The notes under the pieces are model-generated. The model was not told the DNA's origin, ran no database searches, and saw only the letters and a list, made by a program, of their open reading frames with translations. DNA of 64,000 nucleotides, taken from positions 92,911 through 156,910 of the forward strand of contig PDIP01000039.1 of NCBI GenBank assembly GCA_002811645.1. The letters run 5' to 3'. The position numbers and the translations under genes are program-made. Shown here piece after piece: positions 9,484 to 18,983 of the stretch. Position 1 is the stretch's first letter. The number at the start of each line of letters is the position of its first letter. The stretch is from Corallochytrium limacisporum (taxonomy: Eukaryota > Opisthokonta).

Positions 9484-10638
9484 TCACATTTTCTTGAGTA
9501 CATCAGGAGGCATGCTCAAAACAGGAATGTCGAAGACGTCCGACATATCACGGCAGAGCATAACGCAGTACGTGACGAGGTCGACATGAGAGGCCACAAA
9601 GCCAGCAAACCAGACAATAGACAGCGGAAGCAAGTCCATAGTGACTGCAACAGCCATCGCCAGAGCAATGAGGTGACACCGATCGAAGAATTTCAAAGGG
9701 GTACGTGTCATGTGGGCTACAACCAGCTTGGTGGTTAACTTGGCCATCATTGCACCAATGGTCAGGATCCAAATTGCGGGGTATACCTGTACCACAAAGT
9801 CTTCCCAGTCACCCTTAGCCTGTAGGATAGGAACCATGCAGATGAAGACAGGAATCATGGGGGTGTAGACCGAGGTGCCCGCAGTTGTGGGCTTTGTATC
9901 GGGCATTCGCACTATGGAGACGAAAACCCGCAGGATCATTACTGCCGTGCCCCCGAGGAACATAACCAACAGGATTTCTCGTCCGCTGTACCCAAAGATT
10001 TTGTTCTCAAAGAAATCCGGTCCGTACGTCGCTGCCAGCAGGTGAGTCACAAAGATACCAATTTGAGCTTCAGTGACATCCACCACGCCGAACTCTACGT
10101 GGCCCATGCAGTATGCAAACCAGTGAGAGCAGTAGAATGCAAAAGAAATCTCAAGCATGGCCCAGAAAGCCAGGCTCCAGTCACCATACTTCAATGCAGT
10201 GACAACGCCAAGGACGAGGAAGCCTGTGCTTATGGCATCACAGCCGTGGTCGAACAGTTCTCCCAGCGGAGTTCCGGTGCCGGTGCGACGCGCGTGCTTT
10301 CCATCAACAGCGTCCAAAGATTGATATATGAACAATCCCACACCACAGGCCATATAGGCATGCCAGGGTGCACTCTCCGTGCCCCAAGGTGCAAAACATG
10401 CAAGATAGAGCGTCGTTCCAATGTTCACGCTGAGACCGAACAGCGTAATGGCATTGGGCGCGAGCCACATGGGAATCCATTTGAGCAAGATGTTCCACCA
10501 ATAGCACAGGACATATTTTGACAACAGACTATGGTCCTGGCTTGCGTACTTGTGCTGTTGAATACCCTTGACCTGAGCTACAGTCAGCAGCTTCAGATCG
10601 GGATGCCGCTGCTGCTCCGCTTTCCTTCGAACCGACAT
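9484..10638 (-). CDS. CDP-alcohol phosphotransferase (choline/ethanolamine phosphotransferase)
   Basis: A 384-residue integral membrane enzyme of the CEPT1/EPT1/CPT1 family, which transfers phosphocholine or phosphoethanolamine from CDP-alcohol to diacylglycerol, the last Kennedy-pathway step, in ER or Golgi. The complete active-site signature D-x2-DG-x2-AR-x8-G-x3-D-x3-D is present: D109, D112, G113, A116, R117, G126, D130, D134. The QHKY motif (28-31) and an APNxIT block (60-65) are family features. About eight to ten hydrophobic segments follow. Length agrees with the family (about 390-420). Sequence does not settle choline versus ethanolamine preference. ATG start, TGA stop. It converges on the enkurin gene with 112 bases between ends. 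Confidence 0.92.
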   Translation of the reverse strand: MSVRRKAEQQRHPDLKLLTVAQVKGIQQHKYASQDHSLLSKYVLCYWWNILLKWIPMWLAPNAITLFGLSVNIGTTLYLACFAPWGTESAPWHAYMACGVGLFIYQSLDAVDGKHARRTGTGTPLGELFDHGCDAISTGFLVLGVVTALKYGDWSLAFWAMLEISFAFYCSHWFAYCMGHVEFGVVDVTEAQIGIFVTHLLAATYGPDFFENKIFGYSGREILLVMFLGGTAVMILRVFVSIVRMPDTKPTTAGTSVYTPMIPVFICMVPILQAKGDWEDFVVQVYPAIWILTIGAMMAKLTTKLVVAHMTRTPLKFFDRCHLIALAMAVAVTMDLLPLSIVWFAGFVASHVDLVTYCVMLCRDMSDVFDIPVLSMPPDVLKKM

Positions 10639-12468
10639 AGCTCACTTAAACGCAGTTCGGTCGGCACTATACTATGTGGAGATACCGCGCCATGTTTATG
10701 CCCTTGCCTACGTGATCTTCTATACCTGCCAATTGGAAAGATTGTCACACATGGTGTTTGCTGTGAAATTCGAGGCCTGTAACACTATCGGCCCGTGCAA
10801 GATAGTCTCACTTGTGGCATTTCTTCCATCTGCGTCACAGTGTGACAACCAGAGTTACTGACTCGTATTCCCAAGCCTTGGTGCAGGCCTCCAGCGGAAG
10901 CTCTGTGACTGGGAAACAACCACAGAGGAGGGAGGGGTGGCACGGGGGTGGTTAAGGGGGGGCGGTGGGTGCAGTTCCAATTCTAGCACAGCTGGCGACG
11001 TGTACAGCGGCAAAGCAGGCGAGAAGGGTTTCGGAAAGTGCAAAGAGCGGCTTCAGCACGGGGGCCGAGTAGTTCCAATCTCGCGGGGCCGTGCTGCCGC
11101 CTGTGGCCCGGCGAAAACCTTGCAGTGCACAGCCGAGCAGTACTACCCCGGTCCTTGTTTGAGGGAGCAAGAGCGAATGGAACGTGGGGCGCTTGTGGCA
11201 TACTGCAGCAATAGAATCTCTACTACGGAAATTCTGCCGCCCCCAGTTCAAAAATCCTTTGCTCACCCAGATCAAGAATTTGGGCTTGTCTCGCAGGACC
11301 ACGTCCCGCTGTGCGGTCTCCTCGTTGCCCCTGCGCACTCCCGTACATTTAATATGACGGATCTCGGCTCGTAAACAAAAGTACAAGCAGGGCGAAGTAT
11401 TCCGGATTGCGGCCAGGGGGGGGGGTGTGGGGGAAAAAGGCGGGTAAGAGGCACCAATGTATATCCGGACATTTGGCAGTTACTCCCTTTCTCACCGACG
11501 AATGAAAAAAGATTTCCTGTTACCCCCGCCGAGACTTGGGCCAAGGTCCCCTGTGTCCGCAAAGGCGTAATAACAGTCCCGTCGGTCTCCTTTCTTTGTT
11601 TTTACGCGACGGACAGACCTGAACAACCGAGGCCTCTCAACTATCCTCACAACCCCCCAACCCCCCTTCTCCCGGGGTGCCAAGCAGGGAGACAAATGAG
11701 AGACAGAAAGGGAGAGAGAGGGGAGGGGGGGGGGCGGTTGTTTCGAATGGTGGGTCTCTCGGCATGGGAGGCAGAAACACGTCCATTCTCACTCCCACTA
11801 TTAATGAAATTCCGTGTAAGGAGTGAGCGTTGAAGCCAAAAAAAAAACTACAGATTAGAAAGTGTTTTCCAGCAATTGCCAAACACTCGTTCACAGGGGC
11901 GAGGGTGTGTGGCCAAACCCCTCCGTCGGTCCCTCCCTGTTTCGTGAGTCCGGGTATTACATTCGAAATGAAGAAACAACAGAGAAAACCAGCTTCAGTT
12001 GTGACAAGAGTGTGACCGCCTGGAGAGCACTGGGGCGGAGGTATACAGGCGGAAATCGTAGACCCCAAACACTTAGTGTGGTTGGGGAAGGCGGTGCCGG
12101 GACGGTGGCAATTTCCCCTCCCCCGAGACTCCGGTGTTATGTTCCGGGGTCGCCATGGAAGACGTGTTTCTCTGCAGGGCCGAACCCGAAAAGTTGGGTG
12201 CTCTCGTCATAACCAGGTGACCGCACAGTTGGAGTACGACTCCAAAAAAAGGAACCTTCCGAGAGACTTGTGTGACTGGCTTCTAGGTGATTTCTCTGCA
12301 TGGTACTCGAGGCATACATCATATGGCATTACGCAGTGGTCTGGAATGGAACTGTGTGGAAAAGCGAGCGTTCGTGTTGAAACCAGGAGACGAAAATATA
12401 GACTCGGTGTCAGATAGCAAGCCACGGTTTACAAAATGGTATAGAGCGTTTAAGGTCATGCACACAAG
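10639..12468. other. Intergenic 1.8 kb, divergent promoters
   Basis: This lies between the divergent phosphotransferase and transporter genes. No supportable gene. It has G-rich runs (about 10929-10970, 11408-11425), a GA-rich/G10 stretch (11702-11737) and C-rich blocks (about 11650-11672). Open frames here have no recognisable domain and overlap each other on both strands. Confidence 0.5.
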
Positions 12469-13641
12469 ATGGTGAAAGGATCACATGAAGAAAACCCGCT
12501 TCTCAATGCGGGTGAGAAGCGCAGTGAGGAAGTGAAGGCGGAGATGGAGAGACAACGCGGCACAGCAATGAAGGTTACCATACTGTGTGCTCTATGGTTT
12601 ACATTCTCTGCTATTACAAACAATGTCGGCAAGGCTGTCTATCAACATTTCCCTTTCCCGATCACTTTGACGATGGTGCAGGTCATTTCAGTGTGGTTGT
12701 ACATGGAAATCTGTGTTAATGTATTCGGTGTGTCCGAGTACCAAAAAATTCCAAACAGGGAACAGTTGTATCGGTACATTTTACCTCTCAGTTTTGGAAA
12801 GGTAACCAGTAGTGTGTTTGCACAAATAAGTATTATGTTAGTTCCTGTCAGCTATGCACACACTGTCAAGGCTATGGCCCCGATTTTCGCAGTCATTTTT
12901 GCTCGCGTGGTGCTCGGGGAAATGCAGACAACAGGAGTATACCTATCGCTTCTACCAATCATTGGCGGTGTACTCATTGCTACGGTATCAGAGATCGAAT
13001 TTAACATTGTCGGGATGTTGGCAGCACTCTTTAGCATCATTATCATTGCTCTGCAGAACGTGTACAGTAAGAAGGCTATGAAGGACAAGGCGTTTGATCA
13101 TCACAACTTGCTGATGCACACATCTTACTACGCCAGTCTAATGCTTCTGCCGTACTGGTTACTAACTGAAGGCAAGCAAATGTACTATCTGGATGGACCC
13201 CTACTGACAGATACTGAGGTGAGCATGAGTTGGGTAGTGATGATGCTCATGATCAACGGCTTCTGCAACTTTGGTCAGAGTATGATGGCGTTCAGTGTGC
13301 TCAGTGTCGTATCTCCTGTAACCTATGCGGTCTGCAACACAACCAAGCGTGTGGTGGTTATCACATCTGCAATGATCATCTTCCAGAACGTCAGCTCTTG
13401 GATAAATGTGCTTGGTATGGCAACTGCAATCTTCGGTATCTTCTTGTATAACCGGGAAAAGATCAAACAGAGGGTTACATCGAAGCGGGAAAAGGAGGTT
13501 CTTCCCTGGAATTCTCTGAATGCTCGCACAAATGGTGTATCTCTTCGGAAGACCGAAGATGGGAACCCCATGGGCATAATGGATAGCATGAAGTCCTTCT
13601 TGAATCCCCGGCAAGGAAGTTCTCATGTTGCTCAGGACTAG
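12469..13641 (+). CDS. SLC35E1/Sly41-type triose-phosphate-translocator-family transporter
   Basis: A 390-residue member of the TPT/nucleotide-sugar transporter clan with about ten membrane segments between residues 38 and 330. The closest match by eye is SLC35E1 (yeast SLY41): LSFGK (105-109), VPVSYAHTVKA (about 126-136), GVLIATVSE, NGFCNFGQS (263-271), VSPVTYAV and TKRVVVIT, and a terminal NVLGMATAIFGIFLYN block. Substrate and exact compartment (ER/Golgi) are not established for this subfamily. The tail after residue 330 is hydrophilic and lacks an obvious dilysine retrieval signal. ATG start; the stop is TAG, one of several genes that end on that codon. It converges with RidA, with 140 bases between. 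Confidence 0.88.
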   Translation: MVKGSHEENPLLNAGEKRSEEVKAEMERQRGTAMKVTILCALWFTFSAITNNVGKAVYQHFPFPITLTMVQVISVWLYMEICVNVFGVSEYQKIPNREQLYRYILPLSFGKVTSSVFAQISIMLVPVSYAHTVKAMAPIFAVIFARVVLGEMQTTGVYLSLLPIIGGVLIATVSEIEFNIVGMLAALFSIIIIALQNVYSKKAMKDKAFDHHNLLMHTSYYASLMLLPYWLLTEGKQMYYLDGPLLTDTEVSMSWVVMMLMINGFCNFGQSMMAFSVLSVVSPVTYAVCNTTKRVVVITSAMIIFQNVSSWINVLGMATAIFGIFLYNREKIKQRVTSKREKEVLPWNSLNARTNGVSLRKTEDGNPMGIMDSMKSFLNPRQGSSHVAQD

Positions 13642-13781
13642 GTTTTGGGTCACGTGCGTGCCGGTCTGATTGCCTGCTACTGGGCGTTATAGTTATTACC
13701 AAGTTAAAGAAAGGATATAGAACAAAAGTAAGTTGGATTTGAAAGGTATAGAATCCTTTATGATGGATTTTTTGGACACTC

Positions 13782-14324
13782 CTATTCTTGGAACTCGGCG
13801 ATCATGTCGATCTCGACCGCAACACCGAGAGGGAGAGCAGCAAAACCAGCTGCCACACGGCAGTGAACACCCTTTTCGCCGAAGATCTCGCCAAGAAGAT
13901 CAGAACAACCGTTGAGGACTTGAGGCTGCTCGACAAAGTCGGGGGTACTGTTTACCATTCCGGTGACCTTTACAATGCGCTTAATCTTGTCCAGGTCTCC
14001 GAGCTCCTGCTTGAGGGTTGCAACCATACCCATAGTTACAGTACGTGCAATCTGGTAGCCTTCGTCAGTCTTCATATCAGCTCCAAGCTTACCAGTGATC
14101 AGACTACCATCCTCATTGAAAGGAATATGGCCCGCAAGGAACAGCAAATTGCCGCTGCGGACGCAGGGAACATAGTTTCCCTTGGGAGGGCCTGGCTTAG
14201 GGATCTTCAGGCCCAGCTCTTCAATTTTAGCTTCAATGCTCATGCTTCTGGAAGAAAGGAGAATAGTGGAGCGATTAACAAGCGAATAAGTGGACCGCGT
14301 CTGGAGAATTCGCAGGGTGTTCAT
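13782..14324 (-). CDS. RidA/YjgF family enamine/imine deaminase, probable mitochondrial form
   Basis: A 180-residue protein. Residues 29-180 form a complete RidA (YjgF/YER057c/UK114) domain of the longer type: NYVP near 50, NLLFLAGHIP (59-68), GKLGADM, LGDLDKIKRIVKVTG and an ending LPLGVAVEIDMIAEF. RidA proteins hydrolyse reactive enamine/imine intermediates released by PLP enzymes such as threonine dehydratase. Residues 1-27 are rich in Arg, Ser, Leu and Thr without acidic residues, which suggests a mitochondrial presequence; Met28 begins the conserved domain and could give a cytosolic form. The stop is TAG right after the conserved end. A 179-codon open frame on the other strand is a shadow. 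Confidence 0.9.
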   Translation of the reverse strand: MNTLRILQTRSTYSLVNRSTILLSSRSMSIEAKIEELGLKIPKPGPPKGNYVPCVRSGNLLFLAGHIPFNEDGSLITGKLGADMKTDEGYQIARTVTMGMVATLKQELGDLDKIKRIVKVTGMVNSTPDFVEQPQVLNGCSDLLGEIFGEKGVHCRVAAGFAALPLGVAVEIDMIAEFQE

Positions 14325-16159
14325 TGAATACGAGGATCGTCAGCCGCTGGAATAGTGTACGGGGGTTAGGCTTAGGGTACAAGTTCTGAGTCATTCAGGC
14401 ACGGGTTGGAACTCTTGTACCTCGTTCGATCGATCAGTTCTCCACACACGGTACTGAATGAAGTCAAAACAATGACATCAGCAGATTCCTGAGGTCTTAT
14501 CAAAGCAGCAGTATCCGTCAGCATCAACATCTCATCCCACCGCCCCAGCTTGATGACGAAGTCGGTGGGTAGGGTTGCGCACTGTGACTGACTTCCCCGG
14601 TGGGCCCCGCGACAGCTGTGTAACACAGCAGAGGGCATCAAACAATCCAGAGAGGGAAAACAAAAAACAGTCATATTTGCGTTGCCCTTCCCTCCAGGAG
14701 ACGAAAAGCCAGTGCGAGCTGTTGTTGTAGTTCTCCCAAGGCCTCTCGGGCCGACCGCTCACCACTGGCTGGCTCTGAAGTCAGTGCGGAGCAAAGTTTC
14801 CCACCGGAGCCCCTCCGCCGGGGACAGTTTTATACCCAATGTTGGTAGCTGGCACCTGACGATTATTTCTGTTGGGGGCTAATTTTCTGCACTGCTAGTA
14901 GTGCGGGAGGGTACTAAGCCCGTACGGACGTTGATTGGGCTGGCTACGTTACAACTATTTCGGGAAGCGTCATGGAACTGTCCAATGAGCAAGCTGTCAG
15001 AGCTTACTATGTCCAACACAATTGAACGAAATCTTCACACAAGACTACATGAAAGGATGTGACACAGAGTCTTTAAACCTTCAGCGGCAAATGAGTATGT
15101 GCGTAATTGCTATAAGTCCTTCAGACATTCTTTGAAGCTAACAATGAGAATCTGACAATGGTAGACTTGCTCATAAGGAGCTTTTAAAGACTATTATCGA
15201 TTCAGAGGGTGCTGTGCAACAGGGAGTCAAGGCATATCAGGCATTCTGCAATAGCCATGCCGTCTTGAAGGACCTGTTGGGACAGCTGGCAAAGAGGACT
15301 ACCTGCTTTGTACTCTGACGATCGTAGAATGCTGAAACGGGTTCGATTTTTCTCAAGTTTCTTGTCTTGATGTCGATGTCATTGACTCAGATGGTAGTAT
15401 TGAGTCCCAAAACCTGGGACATCATTATTGAAACAAGCACTGCAAGAATGCACGCCAAGACATTGCTGAGCAGGACTGGCCTAGTGGACAAACTGGATTT
15501 GATGACTTGGATGTTTTGCTAATGATCTGGAAGAATAGTGACCATACGAAGTGATAGCATAGGATGGTATTGTATGGAAACATGAAAAAGAATTGACACC
15601 AGAGGCCTTTAAGCATCACCAGTCCTGGGCTGCAAATAGAATGCAATAGCTCGGCATTTGCGATGCTTTGGATTCAATGCCTTCCTTTAACCGCAAGGTC
15701 AATTGCACGCAGACCCAAATCTTGGCCGGAGGTACAATTGGGGATCTCGTGAACGACAGAACTTAACCCAGTATGTGAATATTAAAGGAGGTACGAACTC
15801 TATTGTCCAAGTTCCTGGATACCGGGTACGGATATGGGAGGGTAGGGCGGAGGGAGAGCCAAATTTTGCGCTATACTCCCCAACGAGTACCCCCGCTCGA
15901 GCAACGGAAGCGGCCGCGGCCATACCTGTTACTTTTACGATGGGATTAGCACGCCGACTCTATGAGGGTACTCGGGACGTTTGAGTGGCCGATATGATTC
16001 ATTCAACCTTTAGCGCTGTATTTATGCTAGGTGTGGCACCATGGCAGACCCAGAATGATGTTGAGTGAAAATGTAAACGAATAAAGTATGAACGTCATGT
16101 AGGACATTTGCAAAACAGACGACTCACATGAGCATTACAAATACAGTAGCGTGCTGACA
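14325..16159. other. Intergenic 1.8 kb, includes a frame-broken coding relic
   Basis: No intact gene. The segment 14972-15553 has coding character spread over three frames (listed separately). The remainder shows nothing recognisable. A 93-codon ATG frame at 15703-15984 has no known domain and unremarkable composition. Confidence 0.5.
14972..15553 (+). pseudogene. Possible decayed gene, coding signal in three frames
   Basis: Consecutive protein-like segments follow one another in changing frames. ATG 14972 opens MELSNEQAVRAYYVQHN and stops at 15023. The next frame reads IERNLHTRLHERM, is stopped by TGA at 15060 and continues to about 15155. The first frame resumes at 15122 (FFEANNENLTMVDLLIRS). 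A third frame runs 15181-15315 (LLKTIIDSEGAVQQGVKAYQ...). The first returns to 15367, then the second frame (LDVDVIDSDGSIES) runs to about 15552 with one TGA. Segments abut or overlap slightly, as expected of accumulated single-base indels rather than exons. I cannot name the parent family; the opening segment has the amphipathic look of a small helical docking or dimerisation region. Chance is a real alternative. Confidence 0.35.
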
Positions 16160-18211
16160 ATGCTTTCCAAAGCCTTGATTGGACCTCTTTTTGCTGCTAC
16201 TGCTACAATAGCGGAAAATGACATCGTTGTCCGTGATCCAGGGGTCGTGGAAATTTGCCGAGCTGTTCTCGAAGATGATCTCACATGCGACGCTAATGAA
16301 ACTTGTGAGTCGGACGATCAGCCCGTGGGTTTCAACTTCGAGCACGCCATTTGTCTTGCAACTGGGCGCCAGGAGACAGTACCTGCCTTGTTTGCAAGTA
16401 GCCGGCAAATCAGTGAAGAGTCAGTGGGGGAACTTGTGACAGTGACGACTTCTAATGCTTGGGTTCCTGAACAGGAGTTGGCGTTGGGTGGTCGCAAGTT
16501 CAGGCTCCTGAGCCGTGTTACAGCACTGAGTTCGACGTACTCGGCACTGGAGCTATCAAGCGGCTCAGGCACCACTTATTTCATTGATAACCCAACCACA
16601 GAGATTCAGAGCATCACTGGCCCATCTGTTGGTGGCTATATATCTGAAGGAGGTGAGACGACTGCATACACCGCCCTATCAAAGGAGACCACCATCGGAC
16701 TACCTCGCGGCGGACTCGAGTTTGCATCGTGGGATATTGAGAAAATCACAGTTCCGCAAATTTGGGGTGGCACTCTCGAAGTTCCTCAAGCAGGGATGGT
16801 CACGACGTCGCAGAATCGAGAACGTCTCCTGGAGCTTGGAGCGGAGCAGTTTGGCGTGAAGAATGAAGTGATGGACCACAACCTCGTACGTCGGTACCGA
16901 TTGAAACATCGATTTGCCGCTGGTGCATTTGGCGAGATATGGCGAGCACTGGAGGTTGACGGAGATTCTGTTCGCGACTATGTACTCAAGAGAATGTTTT
17001 TGGAACGGGGATCGTACGTATTTTATAGCGGACTAAGGGAAGCGTTTTTCAGTCATAAGGTCCGTGGTTTTGATACTGTTGTGCCCTGCGAGGAGATTGT
17101 TCTGGCCGAACCAGATGGAACTGTCGAGATGTTGTCTTTCAGTGAGCTGCTGGACCTTGCAAGGATGCAACCTGGTCGAGCCGGGCTGGAGATGTGGTTG
17201 CTGTATCCATACGGTGGAGTATCGTTGCATCGAATGCTTTATGATCTAACGGATGAGGGTGGTTTTCTGCACTGGCAACGCTCGGAAACTTGGAGAAGGC
17301 TACGAGACGGAAAGCATGGTTTGAATTTTTTGAAAAATCTCATGCGTGGTCTATTTGAAGGTGTGAAGGATGTACACAGTCAAGGGATTCTGCACCGAGA
17401 CTTAAAGCCAGATAACATTTTGATCGGAGTGGATGCAGGGGGACAGCAACTCAGTGGAAAAAGGTCTAGGACTGCGAAATCCCGAGTGAGGCTGGTTGAT
17501 TTTGGCTCTGCAGTGGCATTTGCTGATGGTCCTGCGGGCACTGCCTATGATTTGAACGCTATCCTTTACCCGATACAAGGACCGTCTACTGCGGAGTCTA
17601 CATTACAGTACGCTCCCCCAGAAGTCACTTTCGGAATCACACCTTTCTCCTACTTCTATCCAGAAAGCTATGATATGTGGTCCCTTGGTGTGATTCTATT
17701 GGAAACCATCTTGGGTACGCCATCAATCTATGACCTAAGTGATCGTGAGATGGCCATCCTCAACAATCGGCTTCCAACTGGTATGCAGGCTTCGGAGCGG
17801 CAACTGTACGCCACATATCGGTCGCTGCAATTGCTCTGTGTTGCACCTGTGAATGCATCACTGAACGCGTTCCTGAAATTGAACAGTGGCGTCCTCACCG
17901 ACGATGAGACCTTGATGTATTGTGATGAGACGACGATGCAAGAGCGAATCAAACAGTTGGACACCCTGCACCAGGGTGCTCCAAGCGCCTCTGCTGTAGA
18001 TCTTCTGCGTCACTTGTTGAGTTGGGACCCTGCACTCCGCCCTAACGCAGCTAGGGTTCTGGGACAACACGTGTTCTTCAACAAGGTAAACTCCTCCCTC
18101 GTACAATCAGAAATTGCTGAGTGGGATGATCTGTTGGAATGCCATGAATGTGGTGCCAAATTCGGTTTCAAAGACGACTACGAAGAACATCTGCGCGGGC
18201 ATGAACACTAG
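16160..18211 (+). CDS. Protein kinase with hydrophobic N-terminus and C-terminal C2H2 zinc finger
   Basis: A 683-residue protein from ATG 16160; the frame opens at a GTG nine bases upstream, after an in-frame TAG. Residues 1-18 are hydrophobic (signal peptide or anchor possible). Residues 20-240 have no recognised domain. The kinase domain spans about 245-640: GAFGE glycine loop (255-259), Lys277, Glu294, HRDLKPDN (412-419), DFG (447-449), APPE (486-488) and DMWSLGV (505-511), so it should be active. Inserts before the HRD motif and after the APE motif make the domain larger than usual. The last 23 residues are a classical C2H2 finger: C661-x2-C664-x12-H677-x3-H681. I know no standard family with this order. 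TAG stop; AATAAA follows at 18213. Substrates and localisation are unknown. Confidence 0.85.
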   Translation: MLSKALIGPLFAATATIAENDIVVRDPGVVEICRAVLEDDLTCDANETCESDDQPVGFNFEHAICLATGRQETVPALFASSRQISEESVGELVTVTTSNAWVPEQELALGGRKFRLLSRVTALSSTYSALELSSGSGTTYFIDNPTTEIQSITGPSVGGYISEGGETTAYTALSKETTIGLPRGGLEFASWDIEKITVPQIWGGTLEVPQAGMVTTSQNRERLLELGAEQFGVKNEVMDHNLVRRYRLKHRFAAGAFGEIWRALEVDGDSVRDYVLKRMFLERGSYVFYSGLREAFFSHKVRGFDTVVPCEEIVLAEPDGTVEMLSFSELLDLARMQPGRAGLEMWLLYPYGGVSLHRMLYDLTDEGGFLHWQRSETWRRLRDGKHGLNFLKNLMRGLFEGVKDVHSQGILHRDLKPDNILIGVDAGGQQLSGKRSRTAKSRVRLVDFGSAVAFADGPAGTAYDLNAILYPIQGPSTAESTLQYAPPEVTFGITPFSYFYPESYDMWSLGVILLETILGTPSIYDLSDREMAILNNRLPTGMQASERQLYATYRSLQLLCVAPVNASLNAFLKLNSGVLTDDETLMYCDETTMQERIKQLDTLHQGAPSASAVDLLRHLLSWDPALRPNAARVLGQHVFFNKVNSSLVQSEIAEWDDLLECHECGAKFGFKDDYEEHLRGHEH

Positions 18212-18212
18212 C

Positions 18213-18218
18213 AATAAA
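18213..18218 (+). terminator. Candidate polyadenylation signal AATAAA
   Basis: AATAAA starts two bases after the kinase stop codon. Only 33 bases separate this stop from the stop of the convergent dynactin gene, so mature 3' ends of the two transcripts probably overlap. Confidence 0.4.
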
Positions 18219-18244
18219 TATTTTAATGCACTGGAATGTAAATA

Positions 18245-18775
18245 TCATCCACCAGATCCATATCTCTCCATACCCCGTAACGTGACCATCACTCGATTCC
18301 TCTGCAGTTGCGCGTGACCGGGACCCACTCCTCCGTACACGACGCCCTGAGTCGTTACTCGACTATGGTGTGGAATACGCTGACCGGGAGCAATTCGAGC
18401 ATTCGCTTCAATCACACAGCACTCCCCAATGTCAGCACCTCCACCGACGATAGCCCCGTCACCAATGGCTACATAGTTGCCCACAAGATTTGCACAAACC
18501 TCACAATTTTCCCCAATTTGCACAAAGCTTCCAATCCTCAGGTCATAGCCTTGTGCAGGCGCTAACACTGACTTGCTACCGACCAAACAATTAGGGCCAA
18601 CAGCAATTTTGCCCAGATCACCCCGTAACGATGAGTCCGCAAAAATCACACTACGTGATCCAATTTTACAATTCTGGGGGCCCTTGATCTTGGCTTCCGG
18701 GCTCACCTTCGCCTGCGAAGGTAAGTTTACGAAGCTGACTAGGTCCACCTCAGGGTACGGCGTATACTTCGCCAT
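18245..18775 (-). CDS. DCTN5: Dynactin subunit 5 (p25), left-handed beta-helix
   Basis: A 176-residue protein made largely of hexapeptide repeats ([LIV]-G-x4) from about residue 30 to 135, as in gamma-carbonic-anhydrase-like trimer folds. The RGDL motif (51-54), the following IAVGPNCLVGSKSVL block and the IGSFVQIGENCEVCANLVGNYVAIG-type run match dynactin p25 (DCTN5) rather than p27 (DCTN6). p25 sits in the pointed-end complex of dynactin and helps select endosomal and nuclear cargo for dynein. Length agrees with human DCTN5 (182). The catalytic histidines of true gamma carbonic anhydrases are not apparent. ATG start, TGA stop. It lies tail-to-tail with the kinase, with 33 bases between. Confidence 0.85.
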   Translation of the reverse strand: MAKYTPYPEVDLVSFVNLPSQAKVSPEAKIKGPQNCKIGSRSVIFADSSLRGDLGKIAVGPNCLVGSKSVLAPAQGYDLRIGSFVQIGENCEVCANLVGNYVAIGDGAIVGGGADIGECCVIEANARIAPGQRIPHHSRVTTQGVVYGGVGPGHAQLQRNRVMVTLRGMERYGSGG

Positions 18776-18983
18776 TTCGATAGTATATATGGCAGATCAG
18801 CAGCAGTCGGGCAGATTTCCATCTGACAAGACTAACTTATAAAGTACAATCCCACATACTAAATAGTTCACCAAGGAAAGATGAATCCGAATGACTCTTG
18901 TAAAACGAAAACAAGTCTAATCATGATACATTAGAATCCGAACGGGATTTTGGCGCCCTGCTGCCCCTCTCCCCTCCACTTTA

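Noticed and set aside
13788..14327. A 179-codon plus-strand frame opposite RidA
   Set aside because: It is a shadow of a conserved, clearly identified gene and has no recognisable family.
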